Shown: in pieces, positions 25,978 through 35,368 of the stretch
How positions within the stretch are numbered: the stretch's first letter is position 1
Layout: the number at the start of each line of letters is the position of its first letter
NCBI GenBank assembly: GCA_963762435.1
Contig: CAVXLN010000009.1
Coordinates: 1 to 64,000 of the forward strand
Direction of reading: 5' to 3'
From: JAXDMU01 sp963762435
GTDB taxonomy: Bacteria; Pseudomonadota; Alphaproteobacteria; ATCC43930; CGMCC-115725
DNA length: 64,000 nucleotides
Translations under genes and position numbers: made by a program
Notes under the pieces: generated by a model
The model's database searches: none
Told to the model about the DNA's origin: nothing
What the model saw: the letters and a program-made list of their open reading frames with translations, nothing else

Positions 25978-28065
25978 ATGTGCAAGGAACCGAAAGAAAC
26001 CAAGCCGGGCACCGATGTCGGCAAGCTCATCATGAAGAGCAATGCGCCACCGCAGCCCCAGCAACCGCAGCAGCCTCCGCCTCCGGTCGTCTATTGGGTG
26101 GCCAACCAGCCAGGATACCAGACGCTAAACGTCAAGCTGCAATATTGCTGGGGCCGGCTGAACTTCATCCACCCGTCGCGAGGGGGGGCCATCCAGGATT
26201 TGCAGGTCGACCTCGCCGACTTGTCGAATCGGGTCGCGGGCTTCGGACCTGGGACCTTCATCCAGGCGACCATGCAGCAGGTTTTCACAGCACCTTGTGC
26301 CGCCTACGGGGTCGAGATCGACAATCTTTACGCCGATATCGACCTCGAAGCCAAGAAACCGCCCCGATACTTCCCGAAGCTGACGATCAAGCAATTGGTC
26401 AACGTCATTCGCGGCGATACCGTGAATGCAGCTGACCTCGGCTCGTCGCAATCGCAGGAGCCGCTTTCCTTCTTCGTGGATGGCGACTGGCATCCGCAGC
26501 TCACCGTCAACTTTGTCGGTCCGCGCAGTTTCCGGATCGGTTGCGACGAGAACGACAATTTCGTGCCGGCCGAGACGACGGTGCAGATCGTCAGCCGCCT
26601 TCCGAAGCGGGCGATACCCGCGCTGACGCTGCCGCGCGTCACTTTTGGGACGCCGCTGTCGGCGCCGCTGCTCGCCTTGTCGCCGCAAATCTTCGGGTCG
26701 CTGGTGTTCGACCCCGTCAACCTCATCGTCCAGCCGGGTGCCGGTAATCTTCGCGTCATCGCGCCGGCGATCCCCGACCAGTACGAGGCGGACGAGATTC
26801 GCGTCACGATCCCGGTCGACCCGGCGCCGCGCACCCTCACCATCAGCCCGCCGGCGCGGGCGCTCCGCACCGGCATGCAGCTCGACCTGACCTGGTTCGC
26901 GCCCGCTGTCGATCTCGGCGCCGGTCAAGGCGTCATCAGTTTCGTTGAGCCGGTGAACGGTCTGCTGCTCGTCGCCGCAGACACGGTCTCCGTCCAGCTC
27001 GCGATCACGGGCAATGCCTGCTATGCGGCCGCCACCTCGAACGAGCTGAAGCTGAAAGTGACGAAGGGTAAGCCGGTCATCGACTGGGTCCCGACAACGG
27101 CAGTTGTGGTCGGCCAGCCCGTCGGCGCGCTGAGTGCGCCGATCGAGCCGGCGATCCTCGCGCCCGATTTGAAATACTCTCTCAAGCCGACGGATGTCTG
27201 GCCGAATAAAGCCTTCTGTCACATTCGCGTCGACTTTCCGGGCAGTGACCATTTCCTGCCCTTCGGCATGGAAGCGAAGCAGGTGGTCGTGCGCTCGGCT
27301 GGAGAAAGCCGCGGGGCCAGCGAAATGCTGAACGGCACGGGCTGGCAGCGGCCGGGGGCCAATACGGCCAAGGGCCAAGCTTTGCAGCTATGGAACGCCG
27401 ATCAAGGCGGCGTCAAGGCGCTGGGCCAGAAGATCGCGAAGGGCATCGCGAACAAGACCTATGGAGAGGTCTGCAGCTATCTCGATAGCCTGACCCCTGA
27501 TGAGACGGGGAAATCCAACGGGCAGGACATGTATCGCTGGGACAATGGCTTGCAGGTCCGCGTCAAGCAGGAGGGCAGCGACCACGCCTTCGGGACCGAG
27601 GTCAATGTCGAGATGGTGACCAATCCCGGTAGTTTCACCACGCATGTGGCGCAGACTGCCTTCAAGGTCATGATCAACGGCAATCCCGGCGCTGCACATC
27701 CGGGCGACATCCGATATCCGGGGAATCTCGCCGGCGGTCCCGCCGGTCGCGAAGCCTACAAGGCCGGCGCGATGCGGGTCGACCATTTGCGCTGCCCGAA
27801 AGTGCCTCAGCTCATCACCTGGAAGCTCTGGCAGGATAATCCGAGGCCGAAGCTGAAGTTCGGTGAGGTTCGGACGGATCTGATGACGGTCTCGTGCCTC
27901 GGCGGTGCCGCGCTCACCGTCAAGATCAACGGCACCCAACGGTCGCTCGAAGATTTCGCGAAGTTCAATTTTCCGGGCAAGATCGATTTCAACCTTCATG
28001 TCGAGGCCGCTGCGACCGAACGATATACGGGCGCTACTGCGAGCTGCAGAGTGACGCCTGAATAG
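25978..28065 (+). CDS. Large MBG-like-repeat protein with distinct C-terminal domain (possible effector)
   Basis: 695 residues, no signal peptide. A Pro/Gln-rich segment (residues ~25-37) precedes an unrecognised N-terminal region. Residues ~215-440 contain beta-sandwich repeats resembling MBG modules, for example ITGNACYAAATSNELKLKVT followed by KGKPVIDWVP and VGQPVGALSAPIEP. From ~455 the style changes: QALQLWNADQGGVKAL, then GQDMYRWDNGLQVRVKQEG and HPGDIRYPGNLAGGPAGREA, ending in small Cys-containing segments. A repeat stalk followed by a distinct tip, with a small acidic gene immediately after, resembles an effector-immunity pair. No catalytic motif is certain, so toxicity is unproven. 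The start ATG 25978 (MCKEPKE) has only a weak ribosome site. Confidence 0.6.
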   Translation: MCKEPKETKPGTDVGKLIMKSNAPPQPQQPQQPPPPVVYWVANQPGYQTLNVKLQYCWGRLNFIHPSRGGAIQDLQVDLADLSNRVAGFGPGTFIQATMQQVFTAPCAAYGVEIDNLYADIDLEAKKPPRYFPKLTIKQLVNVIRGDTVNAADLGSSQSQEPLSFFVDGDWHPQLTVNFVGPRSFRIGCDENDNFVPAETTVQIVSRLPKRAIPALTLPRVTFGTPLSAPLLALSPQIFGSLVFDPVNLIVQPGAGNLRVIAPAIPDQYEADEIRVTIPVDPAPRTLTISPPARALRTGMQLDLTWFAPAVDLGAGQGVISFVEPVNGLLLVAADTVSVQLAITGNACYAAATSNELKLKVTKGKPVIDWVPTTAVVVGQPVGALSAPIEPAILAPDLKYSLKPTDVWPNKAFCHIRVDFPGSDHFLPFGMEAKQVVVRSAGESRGASEMLNGTGWQRPGANTAKGQALQLWNADQGGVKALGQKIAKGIANKTYGEVCSYLDSLTPDETGKSNGQDMYRWDNGLQVRVKQEGSDHAFGTEVNVEMVTNPGSFTTHVAQTAFKVMINGNPGAAHPGDIRYPGNLAGGPAGREAYKAGAMRVDHLRCPKVPQLITWKLWQDNPRPKLKFGEVRTDLMTVSCLGGAALTVKINGTQRSLEDFAKFNFPGKIDFNLHVEAAATERYTGATASCRVTPE

Positions 28066-28074
28066 AAGAGGCCG

Positions 28075-28506
28075 ATGATGTCCGACATCGACACAGATTC
28101 CGAACAGCCGTCCGACGAAACCGGCGGGCTGAAGTTCGAGCAGCTGATCTTCACGCCCCGCTCCGGCCGCTTCGATGCGGATCGGGTCATGGGGGAAGCC
28201 GAGAAGACCGGCTTCGCCTTCCGCGATGAATTCCGGACCTCGATGGTTGTCGTGGCGGCCAGCGAGGAGGTGCGCGAGCTGTTCCGTACCCTCCGGCGCG
28301 AGGATCCCGACGACGGCTTTCCCTACACCATGCTGATCGATGTGGGCGCCGACAGGATGCGCGTCACGCCGCCTTACGGTCCTGAGCTCGAGGCGGTCTG
28401 GCTCGGCTTCATCCGTTGGCTGATGAGCCTCACCCCCTGCACGGTCACCAACGAGTTCGAGACGGACCTGACCCAGGACGTGACCCGGCTCTGCGCCGCC
28501 GCTTGA
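28075..28506 (+). CDS. Small acidic hypothetical protein, candidate partner/immunity protein
   Basis: 143 residues, strongly acidic at the N-terminus (MMSDIDTDSEQPSDE), then a compact alpha/beta-looking domain (FRTSMVVVAASEEVRELFRT; YTMLIDVGADRMRVTPPYGP) and a Trp-containing helix (AVWLGFIRWLMSLT). No family is recognised. It starts nine bases after the MBG-like gene with AGAGG upstream, so it is translated from the same message. Acidic small partners directly behind large multidomain proteins are often immunity proteins; here that is a hypothesis from position and charge. Confidence 0.6.
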   Translation: MMSDIDTDSEQPSDETGGLKFEQLIFTPRSGRFDADRVMGEAEKTGFAFRDEFRTSMVVVAASEEVRELFRTLRREDPDDGFPYTMLIDVGADRMRVTPPYGPELEAVWLGFIRWLMSLTPCTVTNEFETDLTQDVTRLCAAA

Positions 28507-28648
28507 GGCGCGACGGCGCCCCTCTGTTACGCGGGCATTTCCGGCACGCGGCTTCCGGTTACAGTTGCAGCGGAGGAGGGAGTGCGGAGGGTTGCCCCGC
28601 ACGGGCGGCCGGCCTAAAGATCGTGGCCGTCATCGATCAGGAGTGCCT

Positions 28649-29401
28649 ATGTCCAATTTCCCCGCCTACCTCGAAACGTCCGAGCAGATCCCGGGCTTCT
28701 TCATGCGGGATGCCATGTTCGCGTGGGATTTCCTGCTGGACGCGCAGAATCGCTACGGCATCCGCGGGCATTTCCTCGAGATCGGCGTGTTCGAAGGCAA
28801 GTCCGCGACGCTTGGCGCCCACTATCTCGCCGGCGATGAGGAGGCTGTCCTCGTCGATATCAACCCGTGCGCCGCCGCGCTGGAGCGTGTGCGCCGGGTG
28901 AAGCGCGCCGGCGTGACACTGGTGCAGGAGCCGTCGAATCGCGCGCGCCGGTCCGAGCGGATCCAGCGCCTCAGCGGCCGCTATCGCTTCATCCATATCG
29001 ATGGCGACCATGCCGGCTACAGCGTGCTCAACGATCTCGATCTCGCGGCCCAGATCATGGCCGAGGACGGCGTCATCTGCGTCGACGACTTCCTGAATTC
29101 GGACTACATCCAGGTCGCGGCCGGGGTCTATAAATTCCTGTTCGACCATCCGATGAGCTTCCGCATGGTGCTGTGCGGCGCCAATAAATGCTTCCTCGTC
29201 AAGACGGCGAGCTTCCGTTTCTACGAGGAGGAGATCCAGCGGAACCTGCTCGATCATTCGGGCAAGGCCGGCGCCACCTTCCTTCTGCGCAAATCCTCCT
29301 ATGCCTATGATTACGGCTGCTTCTCGCTCTCGCCGAATTTCGACGGCCGCCCGCGGCGCCTAGTCGGGCTCGATTCGAACATCGACGATATCCCGGCCTG
29401 A
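28649..29401 (+). CDS. Class I SAM-dependent methyltransferase (Methyltransf_24 type)
   Basis: 250 residues with a Rossmann-like methyltransferase core. HFLEIGVFEGKSATLGAHYL is the SAM-binding motif I, AVLVDINPCAAAL is motif II, and FIHIDGDHAGYSVLNDLDLA plus GVICVDDF are the Methyltransf_24 hallmark (DGDH, then DD). Related proteins methylate glycans or cephalosporin-type substrates; the target here is unknown. ATG 28649 has AGGAG six bases upstream. A second enzyme of the same class closes the glycosyltransferase operon at 44672, so this may be a stray glycan-modifying enzyme. Confidence 0.82.
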   Translation: MSNFPAYLETSEQIPGFFMRDAMFAWDFLLDAQNRYGIRGHFLEIGVFEGKSATLGAHYLAGDEEAVLVDINPCAAALERVRRVKRAGVTLVQEPSNRARRSERIQRLSGRYRFIHIDGDHAGYSVLNDLDLAAQIMAEDGVICVDDFLNSDYIQVAAGVYKFLFDHPMSFRMVLCGANKCFLVKTASFRFYEEEIQRNLLDHSGKAGATFLLRKSSYAYDYGCFSLSPNFDGRPRRLVGLDSNIDDIPA

Positions 29402-29472
29402 TCAGGCGGCTCCGCCGGTGCTATAACGAATGAAAACAAGCATCGCCCGAGCGATGCGCCGGGGGAGACGCC

Positions 29473-31008
29473 ATGCATCTTGATCACCACGCCCAAGCCA
29501 CGCCCGACAAGCCCGCCATCGTCATGGGCGGCAGCGGGGCGAGCGTCAGCTTTGCGCAACTGGTCGAGCGCTCGCGCCGGCTCGGCCACCTCCTGCGCGC
29601 GGCCGGGCTCGGGCCCGGCGACCATATCGCCTTCATGCTCGAGAACCGGCCGGAATTCTTCGAGCTCGCCTGGGCCGGACAGCGCCTGGGATTGCGCTAC
29701 ACCCCGATCAACCATCATCTGCAGCCGGCCGAGGCCGCCTATATCCTGGGCGATTGCGGGGCCCGCGCCTTCGTGCTGTCGGACCGTGCCGGCGGCAGTG
29801 CTCCCGAGCTTGCGAGCCTGGCCGGCGACCTGCCGCTGCGCCTGGCGCTCGATCGGGATTTTCCGGGATATCTCTCTTACGAAGCGGCCCTCGCCGGTGC
29901 CTCTCCCGAGCCGCTCGAGGGCGAGGTCGAGGGCTCGGCCATGCTCTACTCCTCCGGCACGACCGGCCGGCCCAAGGGGGTGATGCGCCAGGTGCCGCAG
30001 CAGCCCTTCGGCAGCATGCCGATCCCGCTGCCGGGCCTGGCGCTGCAGGCGCTCTACAATTTCGGCCCCGACACGGTCTATCTCTGCCCGGCGCCGCTCT
30101 ATCACGCGGCCCCCATTGCCTTTTCCATGCTGGTGCAGCGCATGGGCGGCACGGTCGTGGTGATGGAGCGGTTCGACCCGCTGGAGGCGCTCCGGCTGAT
30201 CGAGCGCCATCGCATCACCCATCTCCAGATGGTGCCGACCCATTTCGTGCGCATGCTGAAGCTGCCCGAATCCCAGCGGGCGCGGTTCGATCTCTCGAGC
30301 CTCCGGATGGCGATCCATGCCGCCGCCCCATGCCCGGTCGAGATCAAGGCCCAGATGCTCGATTGGTGGGGCCCGATCATCCATGAATATTATTCGTCGA
30401 CCGAAGGGGCGGGCTTCACCTGCATCGGGCCCGAGGAATGGCTCCAGCATCGGGGCTCGGTCGGCCGCCCCGCGCCGGGCACGCTGCGCATCCTCGACGA
30501 GGCGGGCGCCGAGCTGCCGCCGGGCGAGCCGGGCCTGCTCTATTTCCAGATCGCCCAGCGCTTCCAGTATCACAACGACCCGGCCAAGACCGCCGGCGCC
30601 TATGATGCGCAGGGCTTCGCCTCGGTCGGCGATATCGGCTATCTCGATCCCGAAGGCTATCTGTTCCTGACCGACCGCCACTCGCACATGATCATCTCGG
30701 GCGGCGTCAATATCTACCCGCAGGAGATCGAGAATCTGCTGATCCTGCGGCCCGAGGTGGCCGATGTGGCGGTCATCGGCGTGCCCAACCCGGATCTCGG
30801 CGAAGAGGTCAAGGCGGTGATCGTGCTGAGCGAGAAGGGTGCCGGCAATTCGACTCTTGCGGAAAGGCTCATGGCATACTGCCGTACGCATCTCGCCCAT
30901 TATAAGTGCCCGCGCAGCATCGATTTCGTCGATGAGCTGCCGCGTTTGCCGACCGGCAAGCTGCTGAAGCGCCGGTTGCGCGATCAATACTGGCCTAAAC
31001 CGCGATAA
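29473..31008 (+). CDS. AMP-dependent acyl-CoA synthetase/ligase
   Basis: 511 residues of the ANL adenylate-forming family, which activates a carboxylic acid as acyl-AMP and transfers it to CoA. The P-loop motif MLYSSGTTGRPKGVMRQ is intact, YYSSTEGAGFTCIG is the A5 motif, FASVGDIGYLDPEGYLFLTD and RHSHMIISGGVNIYPQEIE are A7-A8, and PRLPTGKLLKRRL contains the catalytic Lys. The protein matches fatty-acid or aromatic acid ligases, and the exact substrate cannot be read from sequence. ATG 29473 follows GGGGGAGA. It is a single-gene unit between a methyltransferase gene and a chemoreceptor. Confidence 0.92.
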   Translation: MHLDHHAQATPDKPAIVMGGSGASVSFAQLVERSRRLGHLLRAAGLGPGDHIAFMLENRPEFFELAWAGQRLGLRYTPINHHLQPAEAAYILGDCGARAFVLSDRAGGSAPELASLAGDLPLRLALDRDFPGYLSYEAALAGASPEPLEGEVEGSAMLYSSGTTGRPKGVMRQVPQQPFGSMPIPLPGLALQALYNFGPDTVYLCPAPLYHAAPIAFSMLVQRMGGTVVVMERFDPLEALRLIERHRITHLQMVPTHFVRMLKLPESQRARFDLSSLRMAIHAAAPCPVEIKAQMLDWWGPIIHEYYSSTEGAGFTCIGPEEWLQHRGSVGRPAPGTLRILDEAGAELPPGEPGLLYFQIAQRFQYHNDPAKTAGAYDAQGFASVGDIGYLDPEGYLFLTDRHSHMIISGGVNIYPQEIENLLILRPEVADVAVIGVPNPDLGEEVKAVIVLSEKGAGNSTLAERLMAYCRTHLAHYKCPRSIDFVDELPRLPTGKLLKRRLRDQYWPKPR

Positions 31009-31218
31009 GGCGAGAGGCGAGGCTGTTCACCCGGCCACCTATACTGCGCACGGCGCAATCGGTTCAACCTTACGTCAAGCTTACAAATCATCAATATATT
31101 AACATACCTGCCGTGTGCTGCGCTCAGTACTCGCCCAAGACCGGTCATTAAGACAAAATAAAAAAATCTCCGGGACTTTAGCGCTCTTGAAAAGAGCCGG
31201 GCGAACGGGAGTTGTGCA

Positions 31219-32919
31219 ATGTCATTCTGGTCGAACTTGTCGATTCGCGGCAAAGTCTTCGCCGCCTTTGCAGCGGTATTCATGGTTACGCTGGCGTTGG
31301 GCCTGTTCGGCCTGGCCGAGACCGCGTCGGTCAACGACCACGCCGCGGATGTGCGCGATAATTGGCTGCCCTCGACCGTCGGCCTCGGCAAGCTCGCCAC
31401 CGCCGTCAAGGAGTACCGGATCGCGGAAGCGCGGCTGACGCTCGCCGCCGTCTCGGTCGACAGCAAGGCCGTCCGCCAGAGCCTCGACGATTTCCGCGCC
31501 GCCCAGAAGGCGGCCGAGCAATCCTATACCGATTACAAGCCGCTCATCGCCGCCGGCACCGACGACGAGAAGCTGATGAAGGAGTTCGACACTGCCTGGA
31601 CCGCCTTCAAGGCGACCAGCAACCGGGTCGCCTCGATGGCCGAGAAGGGCGAGCTCGACACGCTCGCAACCCTTTATCAGGGCGATGATCATGTCGCCTT
31701 CCGCAGCGCGGTCGACAAGGTCATGGCCGATCTCGATTTCAACGGGGCTGAAGGCAAGAAGGCCGCCGATGCCGGCGAGGCGACCTACACTTCCTCGCGG
31801 ATCTTGACCGTCCTCGCCATCGCCTTGGCGGGCCTGCTGTGCGCCGGTGCCGGCTTCACGATCATCAGCACCGTGGCCCGGCCGCTCCGCACCTCGATCG
31901 GCGTGGTCGATCGCTTGGCTCAGGGCGATCTCGAGGTCGCGGTCACCGGTACCGAACGCAAGGACGAGCTGGGCCTGCTGGCCCGTGCGCTCGACGTGCT
32001 GAAGCGCAACTCGGCCGAGGCCAAGCGGTTGGCATCGCTCCAGGCCGCCGAGGATGCGGCCAAGCTCGAGCGCAGCCGCAAGGTCGAGGCCTTGACCCAG
32101 AGCTTCGAGTACAAGGTCGGCCAGCTGGTCGGCGTGCTGTCCTCGGCCGCGACCGAGATGGAGGCGACCGCCCAATCGATGGCCGGCACGGCCGAGGAGA
32201 CGAGCCAGCAGGCTCTCGTCGTAGCAAGCGCCTCCGAGCAGACCTCGGCCAACGTCCAGACCGTGGCGACTGCGACCGAGGAGCTCTCCTCCTCGATCCA
32301 GGAGATCAGCCGCCAGGTGGCGCAATCGACCGCGATCGCCGGCAAGGCGGTCAGCGACGCCCAGCGCACGGACCAGACGGTGCAGGCGCTGGCATCCGGC
32401 GCCCAGAAGATCGGCGAGGTCATCACCCTCATCCAGAATATCGCGAGCCAGACCAATCTTCTGGCCTTGAACGCCACGATCGAGGCGGCGCGGGCCGGCG
32501 AGCATGGCAAGGGCTTCGCGGTCGTGGCGCATGAGGTCAAGGGGCTGGCCAGCCAGACGGCGAAGGCGACCGAGGATATCGGCAGCCAGATCGCCGCCAT
32601 CCAGGCGACCGTCGGCGAGGCCGTAGCCGCCATCCGCGGTATCGCCGGCACGGTCGAGGAGATCAACCAGATCTCGACCGCGATCGCCGCCGCGATCGAG
32701 GAGCAGAGTGCCGCCACCCAGGAAATCGCCCGCAATGTCCAGCAGGCGGCCCAGGGCACGCACAGCGTGATGTCGAGCATCTCGAATGTGAAGGAAGCCG
32801 CCAGCGGCACCGGTGCCGCCGCCAGCCAGGTGCTGAGCGCCGCCGGCGAGCTCTCCCGCCAGTCGGAGGAGCTCACGGGCGAGGTCAACAGCTTCCTCTC
32901 CGGGCTTAAGGCAGCCTAG
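31219..32919 (+). CDS. Methyl-accepting chemotaxis protein
   Basis: 566 residues. TM1 at ~14-34 (VFAAFAAVFMVTLALGLFGL) and TM2 at ~194-217 bracket a periplasmic four-helix-bundle sensor. A HAMP segment follows (VARPLRTSIGVVDRLAQGDL), then the signalling domain with hairpin tip IASQTNLLALNATIEAARAG and GKGFAVVAHEVKGLASQ. Gln/Glu-rich flanks provide methylation sites. It transmits ligand signals to CheA/CheW, none of which is nearby, so it is an orphan receptor gene. The leader contains a small hairpin, GCTCTT/AAGAGC at 31183-31197, and GGGAG before ATG 31219. A strong terminator follows at 32937. Confidence 0.95.
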   Translation: MSFWSNLSIRGKVFAAFAAVFMVTLALGLFGLAETASVNDHAADVRDNWLPSTVGLGKLATAVKEYRIAEARLTLAAVSVDSKAVRQSLDDFRAAQKAAEQSYTDYKPLIAAGTDDEKLMKEFDTAWTAFKATSNRVASMAEKGELDTLATLYQGDDHVAFRSAVDKVMADLDFNGAEGKKAADAGEATYTSSRILTVLAIALAGLLCAGAGFTIISTVARPLRTSIGVVDRLAQGDLEVAVTGTERKDELGLLARALDVLKRNSAEAKRLASLQAAEDAAKLERSRKVEALTQSFEYKVGQLVGVLSSAATEMEATAQSMAGTAEETSQQALVVASASEQTSANVQTVATATEELSSSIQEISRQVAQSTAIAGKAVSDAQRTDQTVQALASGAQKIGEVITLIQNIASQTNLLALNATIEAARAGEHGKGFAVVAHEVKGLASQTAKATEDIGSQIAAIQATVGEAVAAIRGIAGTVEEINQISTAIAAAIEEQSAATQEIARNVQQAAQGTHSVMSSISNVKEAASGTGAAASQVLSAAGELSRQSEELTGEVNSFLSGLKAA

Positions 32920-32936
32920 GACGGAGCAGGCCCGAG

Positions 32937-32972
32937 AAAGGCCGGCCGGGGGAAACCTCGAGCCGGCCTTTT
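32937..32972 (+). terminator. Rho-independent terminator after the chemoreceptor gene
   Basis: A perfect 10-bp stem AAAGGCCGGC (32937-32946) / GCCGGCCTTT (32962-32971) with a 15-base loop and a short T run. It lies 18 bases after the stop, and because the left arm starts with A's it may also serve the convergent patatin gene. Confidence 0.8.
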
Positions 32973-32982
32973 CTTCTTGGGG

Positions 32983-34416
32983 CTATGAGCCAGGCGCCTT
33001 GGCGGGACTGCCCTTGCCTTCGAGCCCGGCCACCGCCGCGCGGATATCCTTGTCGTCCAGCACCAGCTTCTCGCCCCAGGCGACCAGCGCATCGACATCG
33101 GCATCGTCGATGGTGAGGCCGGTCGGGATCGCCTGCAGCCTTTTCCGCACTTCGGGATCGGCCACGCCGGCGAGCGAGATGTGCACGACATAGCCTTTCA
33201 CATCGTCGCAGGCGTAACCCCTGATCATTTTGGCGACGGCGCAGCGGCCCTTCTTTAGCCGCGCCACCAGATCGTCGACCTGGGCACTCGTCAGCAGCAG
33301 TGTCTCGAAATTATAGGAATCGATCTGCGTGCCCGACACGGCCGAGAAGATCTGGCCGAGGCCGGTCACGACCTGCTCCTGATTGAGCGTCGGGTCGGCA
33401 GCCGCTTCGCCATCGACACTGATGATCAGCACACGCCGCGTATTGAGGGCGATCTGGCCGAAGCTGGCCGAGCTGTCGTCGAAGCCGATGACGCCGTTGA
33501 TGAGGGCGCGCAAGCCCAGATTGTCGGCGATGCCGCCATCCATCAGATGCACATATTTGGTGAGTGCTGGATCCATGTAGCGCTGCGCCATGCGCGCGAG
33601 GCCGGCGCGGCGGGAGCGCGGATCCTTGAGCTCCTCGGGCGTGGCCGTGGTCGCGAGCGGCGATTTGGAGCCCTGGCATTGGCTCTGATAGCTCGTCAGC
33701 GTGATCGGCGTGAACAGCACCGGGAAGCCGTTGCTGGCCGCGACCGCGCGGGCGATCGGAAAGTCGAGGATATCGGAGCAGATGAGGTCGAAGGTCGTCT
33801 GGGTAAAGGAAAAGGTCGTGCCGTTCGCGATGTCGGTCGCATTGACCGAGATCATCGGCAGCCCCGCCTTCCAGAGATCGGCATATGTCGCACCATGGAA
33901 CATCAGCCGGTCATAGATTTCGGCCATGCGGTCGTTGGTGCCGTAATAGGGATCGAACACCCACGCCCAGTTCCAGGGCGCCAGATAGGTGCCATAGATG
34001 TAGGCGTTGATATCGACCTTGAGGAAATCATGGTCGAATGTGGCGAAGCTCTTGTCGCGATAGAGCCCGTAATGGGCGGCCGGAAACGTCCCGCCCGAGA
34101 CGCCTGAGATATAGTCGATCTCGTCGAGCAGCGTGATCTCCTTGCCTTCCTCGTTGAAGGCGAGCTTGCTCATGCCCTTGAGCGCGCCATGGCCGAAGGC
34201 GGCCGACCGCTTGCCGCCGCCGGAGAAGGCGACGGCCGCGATGATCTCGCCCTTCGGGTCCTCCAGCATCGACGCCAGCGAATATTCGTCGCGATAGATC
34301 GGCCAATTCGCGGCATCCTTGGGCAGCGGACTATTGACCACGATATCCGTGGCCTGGCACCCGGCCGCGGCCAGCGCAAGGGCGCCCAGGGCGCAATGCT
34401 TGAGGAGCCCGTGCAT
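32983..34416 (-). CDS. Patatin-like phospholipase lipoprotein
   Basis: 477 residues starting with a lipoprotein signal (ALGALALAAAGC, Cys 20). The patatin core is present: the oxyanion Gly-rich loop AVAFSGGGKRSAAFGHGAL, nucleophile elbow ISGVSGGTFPAAHYG (Ser in GVSGG), and the catalytic Asp in LMDGGIADNLGLRALI. The Ser-Asp dyad implies lipid acyl hydrolase activity at the cell envelope. The C-terminal ~120 residues after the core are less conserved. It is convergent with the chemoreceptor gene and divergent from a small helical-protein gene. Similar lipoproteins are widespread in alphaproteobacteria; the physiological lipid target is not known. Confidence 0.9.
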   Translation of the reverse strand: MHGLLKHCALGALALAAAGCQATDIVVNSPLPKDAANWPIYRDEYSLASMLEDPKGEIIAAVAFSGGGKRSAAFGHGALKGMSKLAFNEEGKEITLLDEIDYISGVSGGTFPAAHYGLYRDKSFATFDHDFLKVDINAYIYGTYLAPWNWAWVFDPYYGTNDRMAEIYDRLMFHGATYADLWKAGLPMISVNATDIANGTTFSFTQTTFDLICSDILDFPIARAVAASNGFPVLFTPITLTSYQSQCQGSKSPLATTATPEELKDPRSRRAGLARMAQRYMDPALTKYVHLMDGGIADNLGLRALINGVIGFDDSSASFGQIALNTRRVLIISVDGEAAADPTLNQEQVVTGLGQIFSAVSGTQIDSYNFETLLLTSAQVDDLVARLKKGRCAVAKMIRGYACDDVKGYVVHISLAGVADPEVRKRLQAIPTGLTIDDADVDALVAWGEKLVLDDKDIRAAVAGLEGKGSPAKAPGS

Positions 34417-34592
34417 CGTCAGCCTCTAAGGGATTGTCGCGCCACCGGATCATAAATCGATCCGCCGAGCAAGCGGGCGCCGGCGGGGGTCCCCGAGGGG
34501 ACTTATCCACCAGCCGATGTCTTGCGCTCTTGATGGGTCAGCTCCATAAGTTCATTATTTGTTCATGTTCAGCGAGTGGGAGCGGCGATAAG

Positions 34593-35114
34593 GTGGAAAC
34601 GGCGCGGGATCGCGAGATCCTCGAAACATTGACCGAGCTGGCGCTCGAGGTCGCGACGGCGCTGATCGTGACGGACGCGGCTGCCGGCAATGCCGAAAAT
34701 GCCAACCGCCTGAGCCTCGCCTTCACCCGCGTCGCCCGTTCGATCCGCCAGACGCTGGCCTTCAAGGCGAAGCTCGCCGACATGGTGGCGAAGCGCGCCG
34801 AGAAGCGCCAGGCCCAGGAGCGTGAGGAGGCGATCGAGAAGACGCGCCTGCGGGCGAGGAAGCTTCAGGTCGCCCGCGATGTCGGCCGGATGGTGGAAGC
34901 CATCTCGGAGCCCGAGAGCCTGCTGGGCGATCTCCATGCGCGCCTGATGGGCCCGGATATCGAGGACGAGCTCCTCTTCATCGATCTGGGCAACGTCATC
35001 CTTGGTCTCTGCGACGGCCGCCCGAAGGGAGAACCCCTCGCCCGCTTGGCGGGAGAGGGAGGGGCCCGCGTCAGCGGGAGGGTGAGGGTGTGGCCTCGCC
35101 ATCACCTCGCGTAG
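34593..35114 (+). CDS. Helical hypothetical protein whose C-terminus is encoded by the palindromic repeat
   Basis: About 173 residues from GTG 34593 (VETARDREILETLTELALEV); upstream ATG codons at 34533 and 34434 are in frame but give an unconvincing N-terminus. The central part is a charged helix likely to form a coiled coil (AKRAEKRQAQEREEAIEKTR). No signal or membrane segment and no recognised family. The last ~26 residues (PLARLAGEGGARVSG and onward) are read from the palindromic repeat at 35035, so an insertion seems to have replaced the original end of the protein. Its function is unknown. Confidence 0.6.
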   Translation: METARDREILETLTELALEVATALIVTDAAAGNAENANRLSLAFTRVARSIRQTLAFKAKLADMVAKRAEKRQAQEREEAIEKTRLRARKLQVARDVGRMVEAISEPESLLGDLHARLMGPDIEDELLFIDLGNVILGLCDGRPKGEPLARLAGEGGARVSGRVRVWPRHHLA

Positions 35115-35167
35115 ACCCTCACCCGGCTCGTTTCACTCGCCACCCTCTCCCGCCAAGCGGGCGAGGG
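35035..35167. repeat. Palindromic intergenic repeat, copy 2 (~133 bp)
   Basis: The outer 25-base arms are perfectly complementary (starting CCCTCGCCCGCTTGGCGGGA). It shares its arms and the GGGTGAGGGTGTGGCCTCG core with the copy at 20830-20956, whereas the loop side differs. It overlaps the 3' end of the preceding reading frame, supplying its stop codon at 35112. Confidence 0.85.
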
Positions 35168-35368
35168 TTGATTGACCCGACCTTTCCGCCACACCGGCCG
35201 AGAGGAGAAACACGCTTGCTTGCTACACCCCACCCCGCCGCCACCGAGGCTGCTGACGCGTGCCGGTTCTCTGGCATAGAGTAACTTTCAGCCGTTCCGA
35301 ACGTTAGACCGCGAAGCGGGTCGATTGCCGAGCCCGTGATCCTCGCGGCGCCTCAAGGAGCAAGCGGC

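Noticed and set aside
25436..29000. Genomic island bounded by tRNA-Gly attachment repeats
   Set aside because: No integrase gene and no second copy of the tRNA 3' end were found downstream. Only position is suggestive.
34434..34592. Longer N-terminus for the helical protein before the palindromic repeat
   Set aside because: The extra ~50 residues are low-complexity with no ribosome site or helical pattern. GTG 34593 starts the structured part.
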